NCBI RefSeq assembly: GCF_000499845.2
Contig: NC_023755.2
Location: 31,707,753 to 31,771,752, forward strand
Origin: Phaseolus vulgaris
Taxonomy: Eukaryota; Streptophyta; Magnoliopsida; Fabales; Fabaceae
DNA length: 64,000 bases
Reading direction: 5' to 3'
Part shown: positions 35,830-47,130 of the stretch, piece after piece
Position numbering within the stretch: position 1 is the first letter of the stretch
How the letters are laid out: each line of letters starts with the position of its first letter
Made by a program: the position numbers and the translations under genes
The notes under the pieces: model-generated
Told to the model about the DNA's origin: nothing
The model's input: only the letters and a program-made list of their open reading frames with translations
Database searches by the model: none

Positions 35830-36756
35830 ATGGGTTTGACCGAAGAGAAGCGGGACAAGTTGACTGACATTCTCACTCGTCTTCACGGGGTTTCTAGGGA
35901 CGTGGGCACTTCCCTTCAGCACGCCCGTGCCCTCGCCGCCTCTGCGTCTTCACCTGTTCCCTCCAATCCTGGGGTTTCGGTCTCTCTTCCCGCCGTTCAA
36001 CCATCTCCCACTTCCCTCTCCTGTCGGGGTAAAGCCGTGGTGATTGAGTCGGACGAGGATCCTACTGAGGGGCCAACCTTCAAAAAACCCAAACCTACTC
36101 CAATGACGGTATCACACTCTTCTTCCTCTGGTCGCTCTGCCTCGCCTCGTGGTTGCTCGATGACTGGTGCCCCTACTCTTTCTGCCCCTAAACTGCCTCT
36201 TGTCCTTCAACATGTCATCAAGGGCTTTCAGCAAGAGGCAACTGTGGACCTAGATGGAGCTGCTGCCAGGGAGAAACTGGGTTTCAACTTCGGGGGGCTT
36301 CTCGCTCAGTTCAATGTCCTATTGTCCAAGGCTGAATCTGGGGACTCCTCGACAGCTCGCTCGTTTGCTGCCCGCAAGGCGACTCTGAGAGAATAGTTGG
36401 TCCACTTCTTGAAGCTTCTCCACACCAAGCGCCAAGGGGTTACTACGCTGGAGGCGAAAGTTCTGTCCCTGCGGGTTCAGGTCTTTGAGCTGGAGGAGGC
36501 CGAGGAGGAGTCCAAAGCCAATATTACGGAGCTTAAACAAAGGTCCGCCAACCTTGAGGTGCAACTGGGTCAACAGGCCAGAAGGTTCGAGGAAGCCGAG
36601 GTTGACCTGACCGGAGACGTCCTGGATGCTTACGAGGAGGGTTTCAAAGATAATCTCGCTCAAGTTGCTTGTGTACATCCAAGAATGGACACTACACCCT
36701 TTTCCACGTCGAACTTGGTTGATAATGGGAAGATTGTTCCTAGGGTCTTTACTTGA
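35830..36756 (+). pseudogene. Antisense ORF (aORF) of the Tat element
   Basis: An open frame on the strand opposite to gag-pol, 309 codons from the ATG at 35830 to TGA at 36754-36756, broken by one in-frame TAG at 36394-36396. The N-terminal part reads MGLTEEKRDKLTDILTRLHG; the middle is Ser/Pro-rich with an acidic patch (VIESDEDPTEGP); after the stop comes a heptad-like coiled coil (LEAKVLSLRVQVFELEEAEEE, about 36436-36500) and a tail ending GKIVPRVFT. The region upstream has splice-like signals (gtttgcag|gtatgaac at 35602, tatgcag|gcatggg at 35828), so the real protein may start further upstream. Such antisense ORFs between pol and 3' LTR are known from Tat elements; their function is unknown. 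Confidence 0.7.
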
Positions 36757-37050
36757 CTTGTATTGACGCGCAAAATCTTTTATCTGCTTGCTACTTTTAC
36801 TATCCGAACATATATCTGCTTTTATTTCTATATGTTGAACCGCATTTCGATTTTACAACTGCTCCTGTCGTGGTGCCTGGCGCCACGATATTTCCTTGGA
36901 TGTTTTGTTGCATGTTCCCCTTATCGTTGGGAGGGTTTTCACTGTGAACTAGGTTGTTTCGCCCTAGCGTTCTTCGCGGGGGAACAAACTCTTAACTATC
37001 CTCGTCTTCGCCCAAAGGCGCAGAGGGTTTATCTGTCAAATTATTTTGCT
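36757..37050. other. Tat element spacer after the aORF
   Basis: Non-coding on current evidence, between the aORF and the tandem array. Short frames here do not match a family I know. Confidence 0.5.
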
Positions 37051-37059
37051 TTCTGTTGG

Positions 37060-37625
37060 CACTTTCACTCACGAGGGGAGGTGTTCTCTACGAACCTACC
37101 TTTCTGCTCGCAAGACTTCTAGCGCAGGAGAAATTAGTTTTGAACTGACCTCAGCTTCGCTCAAGGGTGAGGAGGATTTGACTAATAACTGACCTCAGCT
37201 TCGCTCGAGGGCAAGGAGGATTTAACTATTAACGTTTAACCCTAGCGCTTTCACTCAAGAGGGGAGGTGTTCTCTGCGAACCTACCTCTTCGTCTACGAT
37301 ACTTCAAACGTGAGGCAAACAAATGTTTAACTGACCTCAGCTTCGCTCGAGGGCGAGGAGGGTTTATCTGGTAATTATCACGTTTAAACTTGGCACTTTC
37401 ACTCGAGAAGGGAGGTGTTCTCTACGAACCTACCTCTCCGCCCACGAGACCTCTAACGCAAGGTAAACAAGTTCTGAACTGACCTCAGCTTCGCTCAAAG
37501 GCGAGGAGGATTTAACTGGTGAACTATTTCGTTCAACCTTGGCATTTTCACTCGAAAGGGGAGGTGTTCTCTATGAACCTACCACTCCGCTCACAAGACC
37601 TCTAACACAAGGAAAACAAGTTATT
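37060..37625 (+). repeat. ~150-bp tandem array inside the Tat element
   Basis: Four to five units. Marker gaggggaggtgttctct (or close variant) recurs near 37074, 37257, 37404 and 37556; marker ctgacctcagcttcgctc recurs near 37145, 37190, 37331 and 37480. Spacing varies from about 145 to 185 bp, with one extra half unit near 37190. Confidence 0.88.
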
Positions 37626-37797
37626 AACTGAATTGTACATAACTCGGGAAAAATGCTTCAATTATTCGGGGACCTCATTAAAAAACCCTTGTAAGGGAAA
37701 AAGGGTGTCCTCTAATACCACGTACAATATTCCTGTTTTAACTGAAATACACTTGTAGTCGACTATGTTCCGTGTATGAGGAACCGAGCCTTGCTTA

Positions 37798-38915
37798 TGT
37801 TAGAATGTATGGCTTTAAACTAGAGGGGGGGTGAATGGTTTAAAGAGGAATTTCGAAAACTTTTAAGCCTTGAATGAAATTGCTTCGAGAATATCTTGAT
37901 AAAGAAATCAGTTTTTCAAAACACAAAGCAAAAAGCACAGCACCAGAAAAAAATCGGTTGTTTCACAGAAACAATCAATTGTTTATACCATTTTACAAAA
38001 ATAAAAATTGAATTTAAAGAGTTAAGGGATAGAGAAAATGCACACAGAGATTTATACTGCTTCACTTTAAACCCAGAGCTACATCTAATCTTCTCAGAAA
38101 CCACTGAGGAATTCCACTAAGCAATCAAACCTAGATCACTTACAACACAACCAAGAAAGTGACCGTGATCCCCTCAAGACACACACTTCTCTTGGTCAAC
38201 ACACCAACACTAAGAATGTTGATCTTGATCCCCTCAAGAACACACAACACTTCTCAGCAAACACACAAGGTTTCTTTCAACAGATACAAGGATTACACTT
38301 ATTACAGAAGCAAATCTGAAATCAATACAAGAGAAAATCCTAGCTCACACTCTTTGATCAATCTCAATCTCTAAGCAATCTCAACTTTTCAAAAACTCAA
38401 AATCAGTGAAAAACTCAAATCTATTTTTCTGTATATATCAAAGTTGTTGTTTGTTATCAAATCTTAACAAACTATTAATTGCCTTTAAAGATTGGTCAAA
38501 GCATTAAACACTGGAGCGTAAACAGTTAGAAAATCATTTAATGCTCAGTCAAAGCACAAACCATTTTTCTGTTATGGTACCAAAACAAACAATCGGTTGT
38601 TTCCACGAATCAATCGGTTGTTTTGGTTTTAACAGCTCAACCATTTGAAAAACAGTTTTCAACCTTTTCTAAAAACTCCTAAGTATAAAACAATCGGTTG
38701 TTTTTCACTTAGTTTGAAAAACACTTTTCTTTTAAAAAGATTGAGAATGCCTATGCTTTGGATTCAATCAATGAGTGGATTACAATACTCAATCTACCTC
38801 AGATCCTATCTAAGACAGCTCAGCAACAGCAAGCACAGTCTAGTCTTCAACATCCTTCAAAGGGTTTGGATTCTTCAAAGCTTGAACATCACTTGGTTCA
38901 ACAGCTTCCACGCCT
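37798..38915 (-). mobile_element. SIRE/Maximus-like copia LTR nested in the Tat element
   Basis: Starts tgttagaatgtatggctt, followed by ctagagggggggtgaatggtt, and runs to about 38910-38916. The motif aatcggttgttt occurs four times (near 37952, 38590, 38610, 38690) with a variant aatcaattgttt. On the minus strand the right end reads gaagctgttgaaccaagtga. No coding sequence. A possible 5-bp target duplication is gctta (37793-37797) / gccta (38912-38916). I assign the group from memory of similar legume LTRs, so that part is tentative. Confidence 0.55.
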
Positions 38916-39017
38916 AAACATGCGCGCGTCATTCCGAAAGATCTTTATTTTCCTGGGAAAATTGGTCCGCACGGGGGAGAGCGGGTGTGATGGTACCTGA
39001 AGTTTTTCTCCAGGCTC

Positions 39018-40055
39018 TTAGCATACTCTGCTTCCCCTGGGCGTAAGAGCTTGAAACTGACCATGCCTTTGTTCAGGGTCGAACCGATCGCCTAGTCGAT
39101 CATCATTGATTATCCCGGTTCTGGACTCTACGATCTTCTCAACCGGGGCTTGCTCCGTTTGACCGGGGGCGTTGCTTAAGTTGGAGACTCTCTCTCCAAT
39201 CTCTCTATCTCTGAAGTTTCCAAACGGATCAGATTTGGTCCTGCGGGCGATTTCTGCTACATGTCCGTCGGTCTTGGGGCGACTGACCTCATGAAAGGGG
39301 GCTCTCTCGATATACGGTGGTCCACTAGCGACCATGGACACCCCTCGCCTCGTTTTGAGGCTATTCTCGTAGCACCGTCGGGCCTCCTTCTGATCTAACT
39401 TGATCGTAATCACCTTCCCTGTTAGGTTTGGTAACTTCATCTTCATGTGCCTTGTTGATGGCACCGCCCCTAACCTGTTTAGCGTTGGTCTACCCAACAA
39501 CATATTATAAGCAGAGGAGGCGTTGACGACAAAGTACCTGATGCTCTTCGTACGTGACGCGGTGCAATCCGTGAAGGTGGTCCTTAACTCCAAGTATCCC
39601 CGCACCTCTACCTGGTCTCCTGTGAAACCGTAGAGACAGCCGTCTTAGGACCTTAGCATGTTGAGAGATAGTTGTAGCTTGTTGAAAGTCGTCCAGAACA
39701 TTACGTCCGCCGAGCTTCCCTGATCTACTAGCATGCGGGGTACCTTCCTTCCTATGGTTACCGCTGAGATCACCACTGAATCGTTGTCATAGGGTACAAC
39801 GTCCTCTAGGTCGGCCTTGGTAAAGACCAGGTTTACGTCGAAGGCTTCGTCGGTTCTTGGTGCTTCTACCGACATCACCGTTCGCACGTATCTCCTTCGT
39901 TGAGAAGCGGTACAGCCTCCGCTTGAGAACCCTCCTACGATGGTGTGGACCTCACCATGTACGGGGACTTCGTGCCCCGGGCCGCCCCCTGTTGCCGCTG
40001 CGTCCTTGGTCCTCTGTTTCTCCAGCAGATAATCTCTTAGGAGACCGCTCTTCAC
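39018..40055 (-). pseudogene. Tat gag C-terminus and aspartic protease
   Basis: Minus-strand frames 40055-39645 and 39605-39018, separated by a stop. The first contains the retropepsin-like active-site motif VDQGSSADVMF near 39735 and follows the gag end (LLRDYLLEKQRTKD). The second continues the protease fold (NMLLGRPTLNRLGAV, about 39500). After about 39020 the expected reverse transcriptase is missing and the sequence runs into the nested LTR. Confidence 0.8.
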
Positions 40056-40081
40056 CAGCTCATCTAGCTGGTGTCCCAGCG

Positions 40082-41236
40082 TTAAGCAATTGCGTATGGG
40101 TGGTCGTACGCTTGGTGAAACTCATACCATGCATTCTTGTTAGGCCCGAGCTTCTTGTCAGTCTTGGGAGGCACCTTTAGTCTCTCCGCTATGTTTGGGA
40201 TAGCGATGAGATCTTTCAGCTCTAATATGAAGTCGTGCCTTGGCGGCACGTTATCTCTACCACGCCCCCTCGTATTGGGCCTTTGATAGGGTTGCTGCTT
40301 CACGGGGGTCGTCATCTTTGTCGTCGCCTCATGGACCCTTGGGGCTTGAGGGCGACCTGCTGCGCGTGGCCGCATGGGGACCACGCATGTGCGCTTTTCA
40401 CTAAGTTCCTCCTCTGTCGTGATGTGTGTCATCGTGCAGCGCTTTATCTCAGCAAAGGTCTTGGGGTGGTTCCGGATGAGTGATTCGCTGAAGGGTCCCA
40501 ACACGATGCTCTTCCTAAACGCATGCACCATCATCTTTTCTTCTGTGAGGTTCAACCTCACCACATGTACCTCAAAACGGTAGAGGAACTCCTTCAAAGA
40601 CTCTCCTTGATACTGTTTCACATAAAAGAGGTCGTAGGAAACAGACCGGGGGGGGGCTCGATTCGCGAGGTATTGCGCCTTGAACAACTTCGTGAGTTGC
40701 GGGAACGACGTTACATGGCCGTCAGGGAGGCTCATGAACCACTCCATCGCCGTTCCTGCCAAAGTGCTCATGAACAGCTTGCATCGCACCGCATCGGAAC
40801 CCCCAACCAGCAGCATCTGTGTATGGAAGGTCACAAGGTGGGCATCTGGGTCTTCCATACCGGTGAAGGTCACCTTGGGCCCCACAAGCGTGGCTGGTAT
40901 CACTGCATCCACAGTCTCTGTCGAGAACGGTGTTGGGAATTCTCTAGGTGACGTCACAGGCCCCTGATCTGCACCCTCACGCTCAGTCGTGTGGGTTTGC
41001 AGGTTTCTGCGCAGCTCCTAATTCATGGCCTGCGACGCTACCAAATCAGCTTGGATGCATTCTTGGTTTGCTCTTGACATGGCCACTTCCTACTGAAGGG
41101 CCCGCATCATCTCCATGATTTGTTGCAGGGTGAGGGCCTCACCCCCGTTTGGCGCAACAGGTCCTTGCCTCGTACTTCTCATCTCTTTGGATTTTTCTGG
41201 TTCTTGCAGGTGGGACAATGTTTTGTATCGTGCCCC
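40082..41236 (-). pseudogene. Tat element gag (retrotrans_gag)
   Basis: Minus strand. The N-terminal piece (41236-41090) is cut by two stops (near 41088 and 41022). The main open part (40957-40082) has the retrotransposon gag core: AMEWFMSLPDGHVTSFPQL and F..QY......DLF.VKQ..GESLKEFLYRF, then an Arg/Pro-rich linker. A frameshift near 40100 separates it from the protease part (the other frame resumes RNCLTLGHQLDEL). It would package element RNA in a functional copy; this one is broken. Confidence 0.85.
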
Positions 41237-41251
41237 ACGGTGGGCGTCAAA

Positions 41252-42108
41252 TGTTCCTTCTAGTTGACTCAAAATGCCTTCGTGCGTCTACGTCACACTC
41301 ACGCTCAGAGTCCCTACGTTTTTGGTGTTCGTTGTCGTGGTTCTTGTAATGAACTCCTGAAACACAAAGACAATGGGCGCCCTAGCGGCCGTTTGCACTC
41401 TGACGCTCAAGTCAGTATTAGAGCTAGGAAACACCAAAAATTGTATACTCTTGCTACTGTGTGTGGTAATGGCGCAAGAGGATTCTTTTTTCTGGCCAAG
41501 CTGTTTAACTTACTATTTATAGACTGAAAACTAGGGTTTCCTATTTACCCGAAACGGGCCTTTCTGGTGGGCGGGCCCAACACTGTTGTTACCTTACTCT
41601 TAGGATAACCTAGCGCGTGGGGTCCCTAACTGGAGTGCAACCTCTGACGGGATGACTGCCTGGATGCCTCCTCGTGCATCTGATCTTTAGGGTCACCCGC
41701 CTCTGGGAGTGCCCTAACTGTTCACGTACTATGCATGCAGCTCGCCCCTGATCGTGGCCCTTGCTGGCCATATCCTTTCAGTGGCTTCTATACTTCGTGT
41801 CACGCCTGAACACATCATCCACTCTGCACGCATGGCACTCGTGATCTAGGCTTCTCCCTTACTGATAACTGGCGTGTGATCTGGGATCCACTTTCGCGAC
41901 CCATCTCTACTATCTGGAATTCCGATGTCCGACCTCTCCACACTGCTGAGTGGCAAGTCGGTGCATCCTGATGGCCGATGTCTGACCACTCTCCGTTCCT
42001 TTGGCGCACGTGTTTTGCGAGGTACTGGCCTGCGCTGCTCGTGGGACCTGCTTATGTGGCGCCAACATTACTAGTGGTTTAGTCAACGCCCGGGGACTGG
42101 TCGGTACA
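41252..42108 (-). repeat. Tat element 5' LTR
   Basis: 857-bp partner of 34429-35276. On the minus strand it directly precedes the primer-binding sequence and gag. Confidence 0.9.
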
Positions 42109-42409
42109 ATAACTAAATATTTTTGTATTAAAATTTTATTTTATTATTAATTTTATTAATTATTATTTCATTTTGTTAGAATATTTGTGTTAGTTAAATT
42201 TATGTAATAATTAATATATGTAAAAAAGATAAAATTGGAAAAATCATAGTGGTAAGCTAGCTTTCCCTAGCCTTCTCTTCATTTCAGATAAAGATGATAT
42301 TTATTATTAATGGATATATCTTTCTCTTCTCTCCTGCACAAATCCTTGGATCCAAATGAATGATATACTCTAATTCCCTACCCGTGAACAATAAATCACT
42401 AGAAACAAA
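42109..42409. other. AT-rich spacer
   Basis: Host-like AT-rich sequence between the Tat element and the CACTA derivative. Nothing recognised. Confidence 0.6.
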
Positions 42410-43373
42410 CACTACAAGAAATAATGATGGTAGAGTCCCCATAAGAGCGACGCAAAGAGCAGAAGAGATATACGCTACATGGGGCTAGTCTGGGCTTAGC
42501 GTCCCAATAGAAATGGAAGTTATTTTTTTGGTGACTATGCATTAGAGACGGCCTCTAATAAAACAAAAATTTACAAGGTAGTGTTGACTAAGCCTACATA
42601 AAGAAAATATATTATCTAACTCAACCTCATAAAACCGGTTTATAAGGTGAGGTTTACACCCACTTATATACTAATCTCTAGTCGATGTGGGATCTCCAAC
42701 ACACCCCCTCACACTGATGCTACCAACTTGTGTGTGAGACTGTATATTATGGGTGGTCGATAATGGTGATCGATAGCAGGTGGCCTGATAAGCCTGACAA
42801 AGAATCACTAGGATAGGCTCGAAATGGCTATGATACCATATTAAGAAGTGGACTTTAAGTCAAACTCAACCTTATAAAATCAGCTTATAAGGTGAGGTTT
42901 GCACCAACTTATATACTATGAAACTTAGCATTGCCGTCGAGGACACTACGTGAGAAAGCAAATGTGAGTAAATTGTCGTCATTGGAAACACTACCTGGGA
43001 AACAAATATTAGTGTCACCTAGACTTAAGTTAAATGTAATAAAATATTAACTTGCATTCACTTTGTGTCCCTCATTCTAGACGCTAACTTATTATTATTA
43101 TTTTAATAATTTTTAACTTGTATCCACTTTATGTCTATATTCTACACTCAATATTATTTTGTCACTTAATTTTTTTCATTGCATCTACTTTGTGTCCCCA
43201 TTCTAGTATTATTATTTTAATAATTTTTAGTGTGAGTTAACGGTCTCCATTGTGGACACAATATTTGACATTTAATTTTGTGTCCAACTTGAGTAGACTT
43301 CACCTTTGCTAGTGACTTCTATTTTGTAGCTTCTGCTTTTTGTTGACTATTAAAATGAATTTTTCTTATAGTG
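42410..43373 (+). mobile_element. Non-autonomous CACTA element
   Basis: Begins CACTACAAGAAATAATG at 42410 and ends tttttcttatagtg at 43373, an inverted, slightly decayed match. Three bases aaa flank both ends, the 3-bp target size of CACTA transposons (weak evidence because the triplet is simple). About 964 bp, no transposase. The internal text has tandem-like phrases (ctttgtgtccccattctag, about 43060 and 43190). A TRIM is inserted inside it. Confidence 0.75.
42596..42920 (-). mobile_element. TRIM nested in the CACTA element
   Basis: Terminal repeats (about 42605-42720 and 42842-42920) share ctcaacct.ataaaa.c.g, tttataaggtgaggttt and acttatatacta. The left one continues into ctctagtcgatgtgggatctccaacacacc. 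The sequence gctatgataccatatta next to the right repeat is a tRNA-iMet-type primer site on the minus strand. Same family as the intron 15 element and better preserved. Confidence 0.72.
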
Positions 43374-45550
43374 AAACAAGCCCTAAACATGATAAAAAGT
43401 AAAATATTTTAATTTCCTTAAGTCTATTTAGATTAGAGAGGGATGTGTGAAAATTGAAAAAAATAATTCAAATATATTTTATCCAACCACATTACAGCCA
43501 GATCCATAGAATAATAGTCTATTAATCGTTCAATTAATTTTATTTATTTATTTTAATTATTTCTAATTTACAATGTAATATTAATATACTAAGAATATTT
43601 TTTTTATTATTTTTATTCTCTTAATAATATTCTCTTAAATATATATTATGAATGTTTTAATAAAACTAATATTAGATCTTAATTTACATTACTAACTTGT
43701 AAGTTACTTGAACTAATAGAAAAATATTTAATAAAATGTTCTAAAGAGATTATTTTGTAAACTTTTAACTTATAAATTAAAAAGCTACCGTTTATAAATT
43801 AAAAATTACTTAACTTTGAACTTATACATTATAATTTATTTAGTTTTATTTCTTTATTATTTTTATATTTTAATTTTTAAAACTTTTGAATATTTATTTT
43901 AATGATGATATAATTTTTAGTATATATTGTATTTCTTAGTTCTTTTATGTAGTTCAATTTTTTATTTAAAATTAACATTACAAATTTAAATAACTAATAT
44001 TTCATTACATATGAAAAATATATACAATATTTTAAAAAAAGTATTAAATTTTTTTAATACTTTTATTTATTTTTTAAAATATTTTTAATACAAATTATTT
44101 TTAAATATGAAATTATAATAATTTAATAATTTTTTTTTTTTAATTTTTTATTTATTTATATAAAAAAAAACTTACATAATTACCTTTTTATGCTATTTTA
44201 TATTTTTTTAATTAGTTTATTAACTAATTTTATCAAAGATCTCTAATAAGCTAATGTATTATCTTAGAATTTATAAAGACTTATCAATAAGCAATTAACT
44301 TATAACTTATAATTTAACACCATAAAATAAATCCTAATTTTTTTCTTCTTTCACCCATATCAGGGAAACCTCCATTACAAAAATAATGATTTTAAGACTT
44401 AAATATTACAAGATCTTTCTATTTTAATATCTTAATCTTACATAATTAAAAAATTTAAAATATTAATATAAAACCAAGTTATAAGAATAAAAATATTTTG
44501 AATTAAAAATAATTATATCTACTAATTATTAAGTGTTTTTTTTTCTTTTTGTCTATTTGCAATGGTGGCTAACAAATTGTTTTTGTTGTTGTTGGCTAGT
44601 TGATGAGAATGGATATTTTGGTGTGTCTATTGAGATAGGTTCTCTTGGACATTGATACTTTATAGGGTTATTCAATACATATAATCTCATTTTTTAATAA
44701 GGTTGAGATCCTTAAAATATTTTTTTTTCTGAGAAAAATATATTTACTAATACTTAAATATAAATTAATCATTTATTAAAAAGTAAACATTATAAAAAAT
44801 ATTACAAGTGATTTAACATAAGATCCCCGAAAACTAAATTAAAGTATTATAAAATGTTGATTCAATTACATTGCTGTTAAAAGTTTAGTATTAAAGTGTT
44901 TGTATATTATAGTTTGAAGGATAATATTTAAATAACATGGGTTTGGCATCACCCCACAATCAGGTTTTCTTCCTTGGCATGTCAGAAGAAATTTGCAGAG
45001 CAGTGTGGTTGTTCAGGAATCTATCCGGAAAGAATATGTGCTGGAGAAAATCTGAAATAAATCAAGATTTTTGCATGTAAAAAATAACTGTATATTTTAA
45101 CCCTTTTAATTTTTAATTTTTAACTCATCTCATCATGAAAATAAAAATAAAATTCTTGAACTCTCTTTATATTTAATATTTTGTATTTGCAAATATATAT
45201 TTATATTTTAAAATACTCACAACTATTAAACAATTTTAAATATGACAAATTGAAAATTGAAAATTAATTTCACAAAATTACATTAATTATGTATAAGGGA
45301 TTGTCTATTTTTATATGAAATTGTTTATATATGTTTTTAAGTCTTATTTGATATTATTAAAATATATAACAAAGTTTTTAAATAAGATTAATGAGTAAAT
45401 GATTTTGAAAAGTTTTCATATTTGAGAATGTAACACATTTTATATTAAAAATCTCAAATATCAAGTGTTTCAACTATTTGTTATTGATTATAAACATTTT
45501 CGTATACTAGTACATTAATGATTAAGTTTAAAATTGTATCTACTAGAAAG
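43374..45550. other. AT-rich intergenic
   Basis: Extremely AT-rich. No gene, RNA or element supported; a less AT-rich patch at 44540-44660 and 44940-45060 could be transposon debris but is not identifiable by eye. Confidence 0.55.
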
Positions 45551-47130
45551 TTTTTGAAGAATAGAGCACGTGCATTTTCCATATCAAAAATTGTTTGAAA
45601 TATATTTTGTGAAAAGATACATCGGTTAAAATGTAATTATACTTTAATGTTCAAACTTTGTATTAACTTGCAAAGTATTTGAAATGGATTTACGGTAAAA
45701 TATTTAAGAAAAGAAAGTCTTGATAATTCATAAAATATAAAAGATATTGTTTCATTGATACCAATTATTATGTTGATTATAATGTTCACTTACATTGATA
45801 TTATTTCCTAAAAGATTATAAAGACGCGTATAAAATTGATAGTCAAAGTTGTCTTATCAAGCGTTTAACGGAAAAACGATGAAGTCATGGAGCAAGATTA
45901 GTGCAAATGAAGATTAAAGTGATATCAAGTTGTTGTGAACAGAAATATATAAAAAAAGAAAGAAGATTCTAAGTATAAACAAGTGTTACAATGCAATGAA
46001 GACTCGTATGTGAATCTTCCATATTAAGTAATTGATACAAAGAAGATGATGAACAATACATATTGCATATTAAAGTCCAAAAGTGTCAAAGGTTCAATGT
46101 TCAATTTTATTCAGATAAAGAAAGTTTTTGAATGAACAAAGATATGTTAAAGGCATGCATATTGCATCAAAATGAATGTTTCCTATTCAAGTGTTTATCA
46201 TGAAGAAGCCAATGAATATTGCTGGAGAGAGAAGATTTGAGTACAAAAATAAATCAAGCTTCAATGTTTGACTTATTACAGATAAAGAAAGTATTTGAAG
46301 AGCAGTCAAATCGTTTAAAGAAAGCATCAGAGCTAAATTTTCATTTCATGTGTCTACTGCATTGAAGATCAGCGTGGCAGATTTGATGAATATATTGAGT
46401 TAAGAAGATTAAAGTCACAATGTTCATATAAGGAATATAAAGAAAGAATTTGAAATGTCTTACATGTCAAGGATGTGTAAATATTAATCAGAGAAAAAAT
46501 TTCTATATTGAGCGTCTAACGACAATATTGAAGAATGAAGAATGCAAAGCTTTAACAATCATATTCTGAATACTCTATAAAGAACCTTGAAGATGAAGAA
46601 CACAACAAGGAATGTATATAGAACGAAACAAAATTTTGATATTTAGTTGTGTGTTAAAGTAGTGCTTATACAGTTTACATCTGTTTAGTAAAGCAATTTG
46701 TGAGATTGGGTTGTGTGCTTAACCTTTGTAAATTCTTCACACTGTGAAGTATACCCTTATAGCTTTCATTATTCTCTCAATAGAAAGGCTTCTTATATTG
46801 TTAAGAGATCTTAATCTGAGGAGGAGATTATGACAGATTGTCTAGAGAGGTAAATAATACTTTGTGTACATGGAGAAGTAGATAATACTTTATGTACTTG
46901 GAGAGATAGAGATTACTTGGTAACCTAAAGAGGTGTAAGAATATTTGTGTACTTGGAGAGGTGAAGAATACTTAATGAAATGCTTTTGAGTGGGTTGCTT
47001 GAGATGACTATACGTAGACCTTGCTGTTGGTTGAACCAACATAAAATATTGTGTCTATTTCTCTCTTTCTTTATCCTTTATTTGTTAGACTTTGTGCTTG
47101 CTTTATTCTTTTTAGGTTTGCAAATTGAGT
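45550..47130 (+). mobile_element. Probable SIRE/Maximus-type LTR (solo or fragment)
   Basis: Non-coding, with phrases typical of long copia LTRs: tcaagcgtttaacgg (45858), gcgtctaacg (46523), and a 3' end with tagaccttgctgttggttgaaccaacataaa followed by gtgtctatttctctctttc and tttgtgcttgc (about 47000-47100). A diverged ~25-45-bp direct repeat (gtacttggagag, with taatactttgtgtac) occurs four times at 46850-46975. The 5' end and target duplication were not found; the right end abuts the LINE. Confidence 0.5.

Larger units (their letters stand above)
34429..42108 (-). mobile_element. Tat-lineage Ty3/gypsy retrotransposon, internally deleted
   Basis: A 7.68-kb GC-richer element in AT-rich flanks. 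Direct LTRs (34429-35276 and 41252-42108) both start tgttcct and end gtaca. Flanks are ataat (left) and ataac (right), a 5-bp target duplication with one change. Read on the minus strand: 5' LTR, primer site (tttgacgcccaccgtgggg, 41251 down), gag, protease, then no RT, RNase H or integrase, then a tandem array and an antisense ORF before the 3' LTR. A purine tract (ctgggggctta) abuts the 3' LTR. Antisense ORF plus 3' tandem array point to the Tat group (Retand/Grande-like). Non-autonomous now. Confidence 0.88.

Noticed and set aside
37060..37625. CRISPR-like array
   Set aside because: Units are ~150 bp with variable spacing, inside a plant retrotransposon; spacers are not unique.
40235..40967. 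Several plus-strand frames of 70-140 codons
   Set aside because: Exact antisense of the gag gene; codon pattern and domains support the minus strand only.
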